26,020 bases of DNA from Methanobacteriota archaeon (lineage in GTDB: Archaea; Methanobacteriota; Methanobacteria; Methanobacteriales; Methanobacteriaceae). The stretch lies in assembly GCA_023436175.1 (NCBI GenBank), contig JAEZKE010000081.1, positions 1 through 26,020 on the forward strand. Reading direction: 5' to 3'. Within the stretch, counting starts at the first letter, position 1. Every line of letters begins with the position of its first letter. The translations under genes were made by a program, and so were the position numbers. The notes below the pieces were generated by a model. That model saw only the letters and a list, made by a program, of their open reading frames with translations. It did no database searches and had not been told where the DNA came from. Shown piece after piece: positions 7,642-15,580 of this stretch.

Positions 7642-9171
7642 ATGAACCCATCTGAAGAAAATGAATTAAATGTTGGAGATATGATTAGAACATTTAAAAG
7701 GATTGCTGACAATCCATTAGCCAAATATTTGCTTCAGAGAACTTTAACTTACTGCGATAAAGATGAATCAATAAGATTGGAAAGTGCTTTAAAGCTTTAT
7801 TTGGGAAAAAAAGAAGATGCTTGCTATAAATGTAAGTTAATGTCTAAACTTATAGGTTACATAGTTAAAAAAGGCGCCACTGGTTTTGGTACTTCTGAAG
7901 ATGAACTTAAAGAAGCGATGGAAGATGAATACTGGATCCGGGGACTTACAAGTGTACTTAAGGGAATTGCCCTATTCGGTGTTAAACAACCTTTCGTTCC
8001 AGGAGCACCGTTCCAAATAGTCTGGAATATTACAAAAGCGTGTAATATGAGATGTGTACATTGTTATGAAAGCGCGGGTAAGCGAGGTAAAAATGAACTC
8101 TCATCAAAAGAAGTTATTAATGGTTTAAACCGCATGTCAAAAGCAGGTGTAACTTCTATAGCTTTTTCTGGTGGTGAACCAACGATTCATCATCATATTC
8201 TTGATTTTATAGAATACACTGAAAATAGTGGTATGTGTGCTGCTATGGCTACCAATGGTTACACTCTTGCAGATAAATCAAGATCTCAAAAATTTATTGA
8301 TGCAGGGCTGGAATTTATCCAGATAAGTCTGGATGGAACTAATTCAGAAACTCATGACTCATTTAGACAAATTAATGGGGCATGGGAAAGAGCAGTTTCA
8401 GCTGTGGAAAATTTTGTAGACGCTGGTATTTTTGTGGAGGTGGCAACAACAGTAACGGAATATAATATAAATGAAATTCCTGAAATGATAGACTTTGTAA
8501 GAGACTTAGGCGTAAACTGGTTTATGTTATACAACTTCATACCAACTGGAAATGGGACTGAAATTGTGGATATGGATCTCTCTCCCAAGGACAGGTCAGA
8601 ACTCCTTAAAGCAGCTTATAGTGAAAATAGCAATGGTGATATGCAAATTTTATCAACAGCACCACAATACGCTTCTGTAGCTGAATCAATGATTTCAAAA
8701 GACTCTGCTATGATTCCAACCCATTTTTATAATCCTGAATATACTAATCCTGCATTAATGCAGCTCGCTGAATTTATAGGTGGTTGCGGAGCAGGACGGT
8801 TTTACATGAGTATAGAACCGAATGGTGATATGTATCCCTGTGTATTTTTCCCCCATAAAGAAGAAGTTAAATTGGGTAATTTAATGGATGATAATTTTGA
8901 AGACATATGGATGAATAACAACGTTCTACATCAACTTAGAGACAAAGAAATACTGAATGGCCACTGTGGAGAATGTGATTCTAGACATATCTGTGGTGGT
9001 TGCAGAGCAAGGGCATATAATTATTTTGATGATATTTTAGCCCCTGATCCTGGTTGTATAAACAACCAGAAAGAATGGGAAACTCTTAAAAATAGAATTT
9101 CAATGGAAGGAGCCAATGAAATTCACCATGAAAACTTAATATTAAAAATGGAGACCAAAAAACATGAATAA
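7642..9171 (+). CDS. Radical SAM/SPASM-domain enzyme
   Basis: About 509 residues, numbered from ATG 7642. An N-terminal helical extension of about 120 residues carries a CYKC pair. The radical-SAM barrel follows, with C134-x3-C138-x2-C141 binding the cluster, GGEP at 177-180 and ISLDG. The C-terminus is a full seven-cysteine SPASM domain (C382, C400, C442, C445, C451, C454, C472) expected to hold auxiliary clusters. Such proteins modify peptides or mature cofactors; AhbD/NirJ-like haem enzymes and tungsten-enzyme maturases share this plan. The substrate is unknown. I prefer ATG 7642 because GGGGGAT (7626-7632) precedes it; ATG 7621 adds seven residues. The 3' end overlaps the next gene by 8 nt, so the two are translationally coupled. 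Confidence 0.88.
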   Translation: MNPSEENELNVGDMIRTFKRIADNPLAKYLLQRTLTYCDKDESIRLESALKLYLGKKEDACYKCKLMSKLIGYIVKKGATGFGTSEDELKEAMEDEYWIRGLTSVLKGIALFGVKQPFVPGAPFQIVWNITKACNMRCVHCYESAGKRGKNELSSKEVINGLNRMSKAGVTSIAFSGGEPTIHHHILDFIEYTENSGMCAAMATNGYTLADKSRSQKFIDAGLEFIQISLDGTNSETHDSFRQINGAWERAVSAVENFVDAGIFVEVATTVTEYNINEIPEMIDFVRDLGVNWFMLYNFIPTGNGTEIVDMDLSPKDRSELLKAAYSENSNGDMQILSTAPQYASVAESMISKDSAMIPTHFYNPEYTNPALMQLAEFIGGCGAGRFYMSIEPNGDMYPCVFFPHKEEVKLGNLMDDNFEDIWMNNNVLHQLRDKEILNGHCGECDSRHICGGCRARAYNYFDDILAPDPGCINNQKEWETLKNRISMEGANEIHHENLILKMETKKHE

Positions 9172-10600
9172 CACTGAAGTTTTACTTATTAATCCTCTTG
9201 ATAAAGGTCATGTAACAAATGGACTAGGTCTTAAAGTTCCTCCTTTAAACCTTATGTATCTGGCAGCAGCACTTGAAAAGGCTTCTATGTCAGTTAAGAT
9301 ACTTGATGATGATCTATATAATCTTGGATCTGAAAAAATGGCAACTATAGCCTCGAAAATTGATCCAGTGGTTGTAGGAGTCACTGCTACAACTGCTACA
9401 GTAAAAAACGCTTTAAAATATGTTAAATCCATTAAAAAACTTCTACCAAATACTTTAACTGTGATAGGAGGTCCTCACCCTACATTTACACCTGAGGGGA
9501 CTTTGAAAGACGAAGATGCATTGAATGTTGTTGTTGTGGGTGAAGGTGAGGAAACTCTAACTGAAGTTGCTAAAGAATATGAAAAAAGCGAGTTTAAAAA
9601 CTTTCCTGACGTTAAAGGAATAGTTTACAGGGATAATGGCAAAATTAAGGCAACATCCCCCAGACATTTAATAAATAATCTTGATGATTTACCATTCCCT
9701 GCTAGACACCTTATACCTTTTAATGAGTATAAAACATCCCAAAGTCAGGCAGGGGGGATGATAACAAGTAGAGGTTGTGTTTTTAACTGTAACTATTGTT
9801 CTTCGTCACTTATTATGGGCAAAAAATTCAGGAGCCGCAGTCCTGAAAATGTCGTTGATGAGCTGGAAGAACTTGTTTATAAGTATGGTGTCAGGGACAT
9901 AGCATTTTTGGATGATATATTTATGTTAAATAAAAGAAGAGCCATGGCAGTAGCTGATGAAATCAAAAATAGGGGTCTTGATATAAGTTTTGTAACATCT
10001 TCGAGGGTGGATACAGTAAATCGAGAACTTTTAGAATCTCTGAAAAAGGCAGGTATGGGAACACTGTATTGTGGAGTCGAATCAGGCTCACAGCGCGTCC
10101 TAGATCTTATGGGAAAAGGGATCACCCTGAAACAAGCTGAAGATGCTATTAAAGCTGCTAAAGAAGTTGATATAAATGTTTTGGGGTCCTTTATTTTAGG
10201 CTATCCTGGTGAAACAGCTCATGAGATGGATCAGACTATTGATTTTTCAATAAAACTTGACCCTGATTACAGTCAATTTTCAATACTTACCCCTTTTCCA
10301 GGAACTCCTATATATTATGATTTAAAACAAAAAGGACTCCTTGATACGGAAGATTGGAGTAAATATACTGTCCTTGATTCTGTTGTAAACTATGAAAAAT
10401 TAGGATTAACTAAGAAATTAGTGGAAAGAAAACTGAATAAGGCATATCTTAAATTTTACACCCGTCCAAAATATTTATTTAAACATAGGGGCATGTTCAA
10501 GGTTTTAATGGGAACTCTGTTTAAGAGTTATATAATACCTAAAGTAAGGGGTGGCTCGCCTGAAGGGTGGTATAATTCCATTCAAGAGGAGTATTCCTGA
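9164..10600 (+). CDS. B12-binding-domain radical SAM protein
   Basis: A 478-residue class B-type radical SAM protein. The N-terminal cobalamin-binding Rossmann domain (about 1-150) has PPLNLMYLAAALE, GGPHPTFTP and VVVVGEGEETL, typical for this group, and lacks the DxHxxG of methionine synthase. The radical-SAM motif is C205-x3-C209-x2-C212 in SRGCVFNCNYCSSS, followed by FLDDIF, YCGVESGSQRVLDLMGKG and ILGYPGET. The C-terminal tail of about 100 residues is basic. Relatives methylate or rearrange unactivated carbons in lipids, pigments and antibiotics. The target is unknown; the tight coupling to the SPASM enzyme upstream suggests a shared pathway. It is followed by an oligo-T run and no third operon gene. 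Confidence 0.9.
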   Translation: MNNTEVLLINPLDKGHVTNGLGLKVPPLNLMYLAAALEKASMSVKILDDDLYNLGSEKMATIASKIDPVVVGVTATTATVKNALKYVKSIKKLLPNTLTVIGGPHPTFTPEGTLKDEDALNVVVVGEGEETLTEVAKEYEKSEFKNFPDVKGIVYRDNGKIKATSPRHLINNLDDLPFPARHLIPFNEYKTSQSQAGGMITSRGCVFNCNYCSSSLIMGKKFRSRSPENVVDELEELVYKYGVRDIAFLDDIFMLNKRRAMAVADEIKNRGLDISFVTSSRVDTVNRELLESLKKAGMGTLYCGVESGSQRVLDLMGKGITLKQAEDAIKAAKEVDINVLGSFILGYPGETAHEMDQTIDFSIKLDPDYSQFSILTPFPGTPIYYDLKQKGLLDTEDWSKYTVLDSVVNYEKLGLTKKLVERKLNKAYLKFYTRPKYLFKHRGMFKVLMGTLFKSYIIPKVRGGSPEGWYNSIQEEYS

Positions 10601-10603
10601 TTA

Positions 10604-10616
10604 TTTTTTTATTTTT
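10604..10616 (+). terminator. Oligo-T terminator of the radical-SAM operon
   Basis: Seven Ts and then five Ts begin 4 nt after the stop codon of the B12-binding enzyme, which fits archaeal U-tract termination. Confidence 0.5.
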
Positions 10617-10672
10617 ATATAGAAATTTTTTAGTCAGTAATAATAAATAATTAAAAAATCATAAACAAATGT

Positions 10673-10816
10673 ATGTTAAGATCAAGTTCCAAAACCAAAC
10701 TGACTGCATGCATTTTTTTGGGTTTGTTTTTATGGACAATGGCTAATTTAAACGCTTATGAAGATCTAAAGGAATATTTAATTACTGGAGCACAATTTTT
10801 AGGTTTAATCCATTAA
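10673..10816 (+). CDS. Possible 47-residue signal-peptide or single-TM protein
   Basis: A short frame with a basic N-terminus (MLRSSSKTK), a hydrophobic stretch (LTACIFLGLFLWTMA, residues 10-24) and a polar tail. The layout is like a signal peptide or one membrane segment. It fills most of the gap between the radical-SAM operon and the convergent tRNA-modification gene and overlaps that gene's 3' end by 4 nt. There is no good ribosome-binding site, and no family is recognised. It could be a real small protein, a relic, or chance in AT-rich DNA. Confidence 0.3.
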   Translation: MLRSSSKTKLTACIFLGLFLWTMANLNAYEDLKEYLITGAQFLGLIH

Positions 10817-11430
10817 TGACTAAAATCAGGTATAACTGCACCTTTTCTTACAATTTTAGGGGAATTGGTCATATCAATAACTGTGGAGTGAATTCCATGT
10901 TTACATACTCCCGCATCTAAAATTAAATCAATGTCACCATCAAGCTGCTTTAAAATACCATCCAATGATTCTGGAATCTTTTCACCTGATATGTTAGCGC
11001 TTGTTGTTGTTATAGGAAATGTACTTGAAAGTTCCATACAAACTTTACTATCGGGAATTCTCACCCCAATTTTTTCTCCACCAGAAGTAAGTATTGGTGG
11101 TACATTTTCTTTTTTCTTTAAAATTACTGTAAATGGGCCTGGGAGAATTTTTTCAACCATTTTTTCAGTATTTTTATCCATATATGCTATTTTGTGTATG
11201 TCCTGAATTTTAGAAACACATGCAGACACTGGTTTGAGCGGTGATCTTTTTTTAACATGATATACTTTTTGGATGGCTTCACCGTCAAATATATTAGCAC
11301 CAATACCGTAGACTGTGTCTGTAGGGTAAACTACTGTACCTCCTCTTTTTAAAATAGTAACTGCAGCTTTAATTTTGTCTTTTTCAGGATTATTTGCATT
11401 AATTTTAAGTATTTTCATTAAATCATCCAT
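10813..11430 (-). CDS. L-threonylcarbamoyladenylate synthase (YrdC/Sua5 family)
   Basis: A 205-residue YrdC-fold enzyme that makes threonylcarbamoyl-AMP from threonine, bicarbonate and ATP, the first step of tRNA t6A37 formation. Family motifs are KRGGTVVYPTDTVYGIG near residue 30, KKRSPLKPVS, PGPFTVIL, IGVRIPDS and TTTSANISG. The C-terminal Sua5 extension is absent, so it is the short YrdC form. The partner Kae1/Bud32 genes are not in this window. The start is either ATG 11430 or ATG 11418. A TATA-like TTTAAAT about 20 bp upstream of 11430 would suit a leaderless transcript, so I keep 11430. The 3' end overlaps a tiny convergent frame. Confidence 0.94.
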   Translation of the reverse strand: MDDLMKILKINANNPEKDKIKAAVTILKRGGTVVYPTDTVYGIGANIFDGEAIQKVYHVKKRSPLKPVSACVSKIQDIHKIAYMDKNTEKMVEKILPGPFTVILKKKENVPPILTSGGEKIGVRIPDSKVCMELSSTFPITTTSANISGEKIPESLDGILKQLDGDIDLILDAGVCKHGIHSTVIDMTNSPKIVRKGAVIPDFSH

Positions 11431-11609
11431 TGTATCTAAATAAGATTTAAATAGCCTAATTGATAATTTTTATCATAACTTGTGGGATTATATACCATTA
11501 GTTTTGTTAGGGCTATTAATATTGTAATTTTGAATTCATTTAATTTTGTAGTTCAACTATTTATTGATTATCCAAACTTTTATCTTTAGGAATTAAATAA
11601 TTAACCAGT

Positions 11610-12188
11610 ATGCTTAATAGATTACGACCACAGCTTAAATTATTCATAGACCCAATTGCAAAACGAATCAAAATAAATCCAAATATACTCACTATAATAG
11701 GGCTTGTAATAAGTCTTTTATCTGCATATATGTTTGCACGTGGCGATTTATTGTTAGGTGCAGTTTTTATACTTATTAGCGGTTTGGCTGATGTAATTGA
11801 TGGGGCAGTTGCAAGAAACCACGCTACTGCAACACCTTTTGGAGGTATTTTAGATTCAACTGCTGATAGGTTTGCAGATGCATTTATATTGATTGGTATA
11901 ATATATGGCGGTTCTGTAAACTGGCTCATTGGAGTTTTAGCTTTACACGCATCCTTGAGTGTGAGTTATGTACGGGCTCGTGTAGAAGCAGAAGGAATCA
12001 GCGGTAGTGTCGGTATAGCTGAAAGGGCAGAACGCCTTGTTATCTTGGTAATTGGTGCGTTTTTAAGTGTAATAATGGGTTCAAACTATTTCTTAGCAAT
12101 TGCTGTAATTTTAATAATGATACTTGGATATTTCACTGTTTTACAGAGAGTATACCATGCATGGAAACAGTTAAAGAAGGATAAATAA
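11610..12188 (+). CDS. Archaetidylinositol-phosphate synthase (CDP-alcohol phosphatidyltransferase)
   Basis: An integral membrane enzyme of 192 residues, normal for the family, with about six hydrophobic segments. The CDP-alcohol phosphotransferase signature is complete: D61-xx-D64-G65-xx-A68-R69, G78-xxx-D82-xxx-D86, providing the metal and CDP site. In Methanobacteriales this subgroup couples CDP-archaeol to inositol-1-phosphate. The head group is inferred from family resemblance; glycerol phosphate is an alternative. The upstream frame is closed by a stop just before ATG 11610, so the start is fixed, although no clear ribosome site is present. It heads a four-gene cluster with gaps of 20-44 nt. 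Confidence 0.85.
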   Translation: MLNRLRPQLKLFIDPIAKRIKINPNILTIIGLVISLLSAYMFARGDLLLGAVFILISGLADVIDGAVARNHATATPFGGILDSTADRFADAFILIGIIYGGSVNWLIGVLALHASLSVSYVRARVEAEGISGSVGIAERAERLVILVIGAFLSVIMGSNYFLAIAVILIMILGYFTVLQRVYHAWKQLKKDK

Positions 12189-12208
12189 GATAATATAGGA
12201 TAGATAGC

Positions 12209-12454
12209 ATGTACGACGAAAAAAACACCATCCAACGTATTGAAAAAGATATTGAATTATTTACAAAAAATATAAAAGAAATAGAATCAATAAAAATAGA
12301 TGATAATGAAAATGAGATAATTGAAAGAGCTAAAAGTTACTTTGAAGATACAAAATATTATCTAGAGAAACAAGATTACATAACTTCCTTTGGATGCGCA
12401 ACATACGCACATGGACTATTAGACGCGATTCGACTTCTTCATGATTTAATCTGA
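12209..12454 (+). CDS. DUF357 family protein
   Basis: An 81-residue helical protein with the archaeal DUF357 pattern: a long first helix (TIQRIEKDIELFTKNIKEI), then AKSYFEDTKYYLEKQDYITSF and the conserved C-terminal ATYAHGLLDAIR. The function is unknown; it resembles a HEPN/TPR-like helical hairpin. It starts 20 nt after the lipid synthase with AGGATAG upstream of ATG 12209, so co-transcription is likely. Confidence 0.87.
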   Translation: MYDEKNTIQRIEKDIELFTKNIKEIESIKIDDNENEIIERAKSYFEDTKYYLEKQDYITSFGCATYAHGLLDAIRLLHDLI

Positions 12455-12498
12455 TAATTATCCCATTAAAACCATGATTAAATTATAAAGGGATAAAA

Positions 12499-13155
12499 AT
12501 GAAAAGATTTTTCGGTAAAGAAACTGAGGTTGAAAAACTTTCTAAATTACATGTTGAATTAGTTTATCAATGTGTTTACAAGCTTGTAGATGTAATGGAA
12601 CATTTTTACGTGCATGATTTTGATTCTATGGATAATGAAGTTAAGGAAATAACTAGAATTGAAAAGGAAGCCGATGATATTCGGAGAAGAATGGAAATTG
12701 AGTTTTTCAAAGGTGCTTTTCTACCTTTTGATAGGGAAGATAGAATAAACCTTGCAGAACAGGTGGATTCCGTTGCTGATGCAGTTCAATCAACTGCATA
12801 TTCAATATCTTTGGGAAAAATTACCTTTCCAGAGCCATTTAAAGAAGATTTTACAGAACTTGTTAAAACATCCTGTGATACGGTTGCACTGCTTAGGGAC
12901 TGTATAGAAATGCTTGATGTAGATTTAGGGGCTGCACTATCCAAAACACATGATATAGAAGAAAAAGAAGATGAAGGAGATATAATAGAAAGAAGGATAA
13001 CCAGCAGACTTTATGAATCCTACAGAAATGAGGAAATTAGTATTTTAAAATTTATAGAACTTAAAAATATCACCGAAAAAATTGGTAATATTGCAGACCG
13101 TGCAGAAGATGCATCGGACCGGGTGCCTATTATAGTGGCAAAAAGAAAAGGTTAA
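12499..13155 (+). CDS. DUF47 (PhoU-like) protein
   Basis: A 218-residue all-helical protein of the DUF47/TIGR00153 family, distantly related to the phosphate regulator PhoU. It contains the PhoU-type acidic helix ITRIEKEADDIRRRMEIEFF (residues about 51-70) and a second copy-like EEKEDEGDIIERRI, then IGNIADRAEDASDRV near the end. The D/E-rich ExxxD patterns are the metal-cluster ligands of PhoU proteins. Relatives often sit beside PitA-like phosphate transporters; none is present here. It follows DUF357 by 44 nt with an AAAGGGAT ribosome site. Its role in this operon is unknown. Confidence 0.9.
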   Translation: MKRFFGKETEVEKLSKLHVELVYQCVYKLVDVMEHFYVHDFDSMDNEVKEITRIEKEADDIRRRMEIEFFKGAFLPFDREDRINLAEQVDSVADAVQSTAYSISLGKITFPEPFKEDFTELVKTSCDTVALLRDCIEMLDVDLGAALSKTHDIEEKEDEGDIIERRITSRLYESYRNEEISILKFIELKNITEKIGNIADRAEDASDRVPIIVAKRKG

Positions 13156-13198
13156 ATAAAATTATATCCATTTAACTTACTATTCTTTTTTAATTATT

Positions 13199-13861
13199 AT
13201 GAAAATTAAAAGAGATAAGCTTCAGGAAGCAGCATATGATCTAAGATTTCTTCTTAACCGAGGTTATAGAAAAAAGGGTTCTCTCCAATTTGTTGCAAAT
13301 AAATACCTGTTAAATAAAGATGAAAGGAATTATCTTGCAAGATCTATTTTCTCTAATTCAATATCAAAGGAACGACAGGAAAAGATTGTTGATATCTCCA
13401 AAATAAGGAATAATCTTCTTTTAGTAGACGGGTACAACGTTCTTATTACAGTTGAAAGCCTGTATAATGAAGATTATGATTCTATTATCCTATGTGATGA
13501 TATGGTTGTGAGGGATTTAAACGCTGTTTTTGGAAAGTATAAGTTAAAAGAAGCTACTGAAAAGGCACTTAGCAGTATTATATCTTTAATAAATGAATAC
13601 TGCCCATCATATACATGTTTCTTCTTTGATAGTCCTGTAAGTTTTAGTGGTAAGCTCGCTGGCCTTACAAAAAAGATTATGGGAGAACATAACCTTCCCG
13701 GAAATGTTTATCTATCAAAAACTGTTGATACTGAAATTATAAGATTATCAAAGCTTAAAAATGGAATAGTTGCAACAGGTGACAGTGTGATAATAGATAA
13801 AGTGGGCAGGGTTGTGGATATACCGAGCCATTTTTTAAAGAGAAATAAAGATATTATTTAA
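13199..13861 (+). CDS. DUF434/DUF5616 protein, PIN-like C-terminus
   Basis: A 220-residue protein. The N-terminal DUF434 part (YDLRFLLNRGYRKKGSLQFV, residues 13-32, then YLLNKDERNYLARSI) is basic and probably binds nucleic acid. The C-terminal part has LLLVDGYNVLITVES (73-87), an acidic cluster, CFFFDSPVS and IVATGDSVIIDKV, which resembles the acidic active-site pattern of PIN or NYN nucleases. Nuclease activity is inference only. It is the last gene of the lipid-synthase cluster, 43 nt after DUF47, with no visible Shine-Dalgarno. Mini-hairpin array 3 follows about 90 bp downstream. Confidence 0.8.
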   Translation: MKIKRDKLQEAAYDLRFLLNRGYRKKGSLQFVANKYLLNKDERNYLARSIFSNSISKERQEKIVDISKIRNNLLLVDGYNVLITVESLYNEDYDSIILCDDMVVRDLNAVFGKYKLKEATEKALSSIISLINEYCPSYTCFFFDSPVSFSGKLAGLTKKIMGEHNLPGNVYLSKTVDTEIIRLSKLKNGIVATGDSVIIDKVGRVVDIPSHFLKRNKDII

Positions 13862-13954
13862 CGTGAGTCTGTAGAAATTTACACAGTGAGCATAAATAAC
13901 TTTTTTAACATAATAACATTTAAAATATAATAATATCTAACTGTTAAAAACCCT

Positions 13955-14367
13955 CAAAAATCATAATTTTTGGGGCCCTTGAAACTGAAAGTCTCCAAAA
14001 TCTATGATTTTGGGGCCGAGGAAACATAGCATGCAAACACTTTGTGTTTGCTGTGTCAAAACTTGCGGTTTTGACAACATTCGAAAATTGAAAATTTTCG
14101 ATGTTTGCAAATCGGAGATTTGCAACCGTAAAAAAAATGAAAATTTTTTACATGTTGAAGGAAATTGAAAATTTCCTGAACAGCAAAATTCTACGAATTT
14201 TGCATGCGTCAAATCAAAGATTGGACAGTTTCCTCCGGCATGCGAAAATTCTATGAATTTTCACGGTTGAAAATCCCTTAAAATCCTCTAAAATCTTTGA
14301 TTTTCAAAACACCAAAATCCATTAAAATCTTAATTTTAATGAATTATGAGTGTTCTTGAAAAGAACA
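13955..14367. repeat. Mini-hairpin array 3 (about thirteen hairpins)
   Basis: Examples by position, arms and loop: CCAAAATC/GATTTTGG, TAT (13995-14013); GCAAACAC/GTGTTTGC, TTT (14033-14051); GTCAAAAC/GTTTTGAC, about 5 nt (14054-14074); TCGAAAATT/AATTTTCGA, GAA (14081-14101); TTGCAAATC/GATTTGCAA, GGA (14105-14125); AGGAAATT/AATTTCCT, GAA (14159-14177); GCAAAATTC/GAATTTTGC, TAC (14183-14203); GTCAAATC/GATTGGAC, AAA, one mismatch (14208-14226); GAAAATTC/GAATTTTC, TAT (14244-14262); AAAATC/GATTTT, TTT (14290-14304); TGTTCTT/AAGAACA, GAA (14351-14367). The array fills the 563-bp gap before the acidic orphan gene; nothing else is seen there. Linkers such as CTGAACAGC and CATGCGTCAAA recur in the other arrays. 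Confidence 0.9.
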
Positions 14368-14370
14368 AAT

Positions 14371-14381
14371 AGTATATAATA
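14371..14381 (+). promoter_or_regulatory. TATA box for the acidic orphan gene
   Basis: AGTATATAATA follows the last hairpin of array 3 by 3 nt and precedes ATG 14425 by about 44 nt, so a transcript would begin near 14,400. The final hairpin (14351-14367) occupies the position where a transcription factor or BRE contact would fall. Confidence 0.45.
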
Positions 14382-14424
14382 AAAAAATAGATATAATTAA
14401 TAATAATAAAAACAAGGTGTTATT

Positions 14425-14769
14425 ATGGAACCTAATGATGAATTGTATACTGAAAAAGTAGGCGAAGAGCTTAAATCAAGGATGAACTGGTTTAAAGAAG
14501 CTCTTCAAGATGATGCTAAACGAGAAGAATTACATGAGAGTATTCAAGGGTCTGAAATACTTATAAGGCTTGAAATATTCCTTCCATCAGATAATCCTGA
14601 AGACTTTGTAGATGGGCTTTATCTGTACATAGATAACAGCGGACAAATCGTAGATGCAGATTATTACTTCAGAAATACCAGTGATGGGGCAATAACAAGG
14701 TTGGATGAAGAAGACCTGCAAATAGTTAAAGATTTATTCCAGGATTCTTTTTCCCTTGAAATAGAATAA
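14425..14769 (+). CDS. Acidic orphan protein of 114 residues
   Basis: I do not recognise a family. The protein is strongly acidic and predicted alpha/beta: a helical N-terminus (ELYTEKVGEELKSRMNWFKEAL), a middle with alternating strands (EILIRLEIFLP, DGLYLYIDNSG, IVDADYYF), and an acidic C-terminal helix ending FSLEIE. There are no membrane segments or signal peptide, so it is cytosolic. ATG 14425 has AAGGTGTT 5 nt upstream and a clear TATA box, which supports real expression. A perfect 11-bp palindromic stem follows the stop codon. Confidence 0.75.
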   Translation: MEPNDELYTEKVGEELKSRMNWFKEALQDDAKREELHESIQGSEILIRLEIFLPSDNPEDFVDGLYLYIDNSGQIVDADYYFRNTSDGAITRLDEEDLQIVKDLFQDSFSLEIE

Positions 14770-14781
14770 AATTTAATTTTC

Positions 14782-14808
14782 TTAATTCAAATTTAAAATT
14801 TGAATTAA
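14782..14808. terminator. Palindrome after the acidic orphan; remainder of gap empty
   Basis: TTAATTCAAAT pairs perfectly with ATTTGAATTAA across a 5-nt loop, 13 nt after the stop codon. It may be a terminator or RNA 3'-end stabiliser. The rest of 14,770-15,082 is AT-rich with no gene that I can support. Confidence 0.4.
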
Positions 14809-15082
14809 ACTCTATTTTGGATTATATAATTTAAAGTAAAAAAGAAAGGAATTTCACCTCATTTTCCTATTCTATTTTAAAACGTAAAATACAATGATTA
14901 GAATCATTTAAGATCCCAGTCACCCCAACTATTTTTTTAAAGATTTTTACGTTTTGATAATTTTATAAAAAATAAGCAGGACACCTGTTAAATGTCCATG
15001 ATTGTAAGGGGTAAACATTAATACTAAATTTTGACTATTAAAATTTCATTTTGAATAAAAGTACATATGCACTGGAATCTCT

Positions 15083-15379
15083 TTAATTTCCATTGATTAT
15101 TTCATCTCCCACTTTCTCGAAATACTCTAAAAATTCTTCTTTTTTAGATATTATGGACTCTAAAGTTAAATCTGGAGTTGGATTTATCTTGAAAATAACA
15201 TTTATAGTATCTTGGTTACTATTATCTTTTTTAATATGGGCTTCATCTTTTAATTCGCTTAATTTTTCATTTATTGGATCTATGTAATTAAATAATAAAC
15301 CAGACCCTCTAAAACTCCATGCACAATTTTCAATATTTGCTATTTCTCTTAATTTGAATACACTTTTATCACATTTCAT
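15083..15379 (-). CDS. Orphan protein of 98 residues
   Basis: No family recognised. It opens MKCDKSVFKLREIANIEN, then has a possible strand segment (CAWSFRGSGLLFNYI) and a charged helical region (EKLSELKDEAHIKKD). A strand INVIFKINPTPDLTLESI follows, and it ends in an acidic helix. It is cytosolic and lacks hydrophobic segments. ATG 15379 has GTGAG about 4 nt upstream on the minus strand. The downstream side faces the acidic orphan at 14425 and the upstream side faces repeat R1 copy A. Confidence 0.6.
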   Translation of the reverse strand: MKCDKSVFKLREIANIENCAWSFRGSGLLFNYIDPINEKLSELKDEAHIKKDNSNQDTINVIFKINPTPDLTLESIISKKEEFLEYFEKVGDEIINGN

Positions 15380-15496
15380 AATTTCTCACTTAATTATGGT
15401 ATATGTCTAATAAACTATAAAGTAAACACGTTTTATTAATTATTATGAATTATGGCGTAATTCCTACGAATATTGCTTTCCAAACACTTTGCTCAT

Positions 15497-15580
15497 GAAG
15501 CTTATAACATAATTCCAAGTATTAATCAATGATTGAAAAAGCGGTTTCAAACTTAAGAATAATCTCACTTTAAACCAATT
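15497..15580 (+). repeat. Dispersed repeat R1, copy A (left part only)
   Basis: GAAGCTTATAA followed by a gap, then AATGATTGA, then AAAGCGGTTTCAAA and TCACTTTAAA, in the same order as 16,276-16,360. It covers the first 80 bp or so of R1. It lies in the 456-bp gap before the TRAM gene, where no other gene is supportable. Confidence 0.65.

Noticed and set aside
11561..11929. 122-codon open frame on the minus strand
   Set aside because: It is antisense to the lipid synthase, whose CDP-alcohol motif is unambiguous on the plus strand.
13961..14212. 83-codon open frame on the minus strand
   Set aside because: It is wholly inside hairpin array 3, with a repetitive translation and no ribosome site.
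586..14367. CRISPR array
   Set aside because: The hairpin arrays have no constant repeat and no evenly sized spacers, and no cas genes are present.
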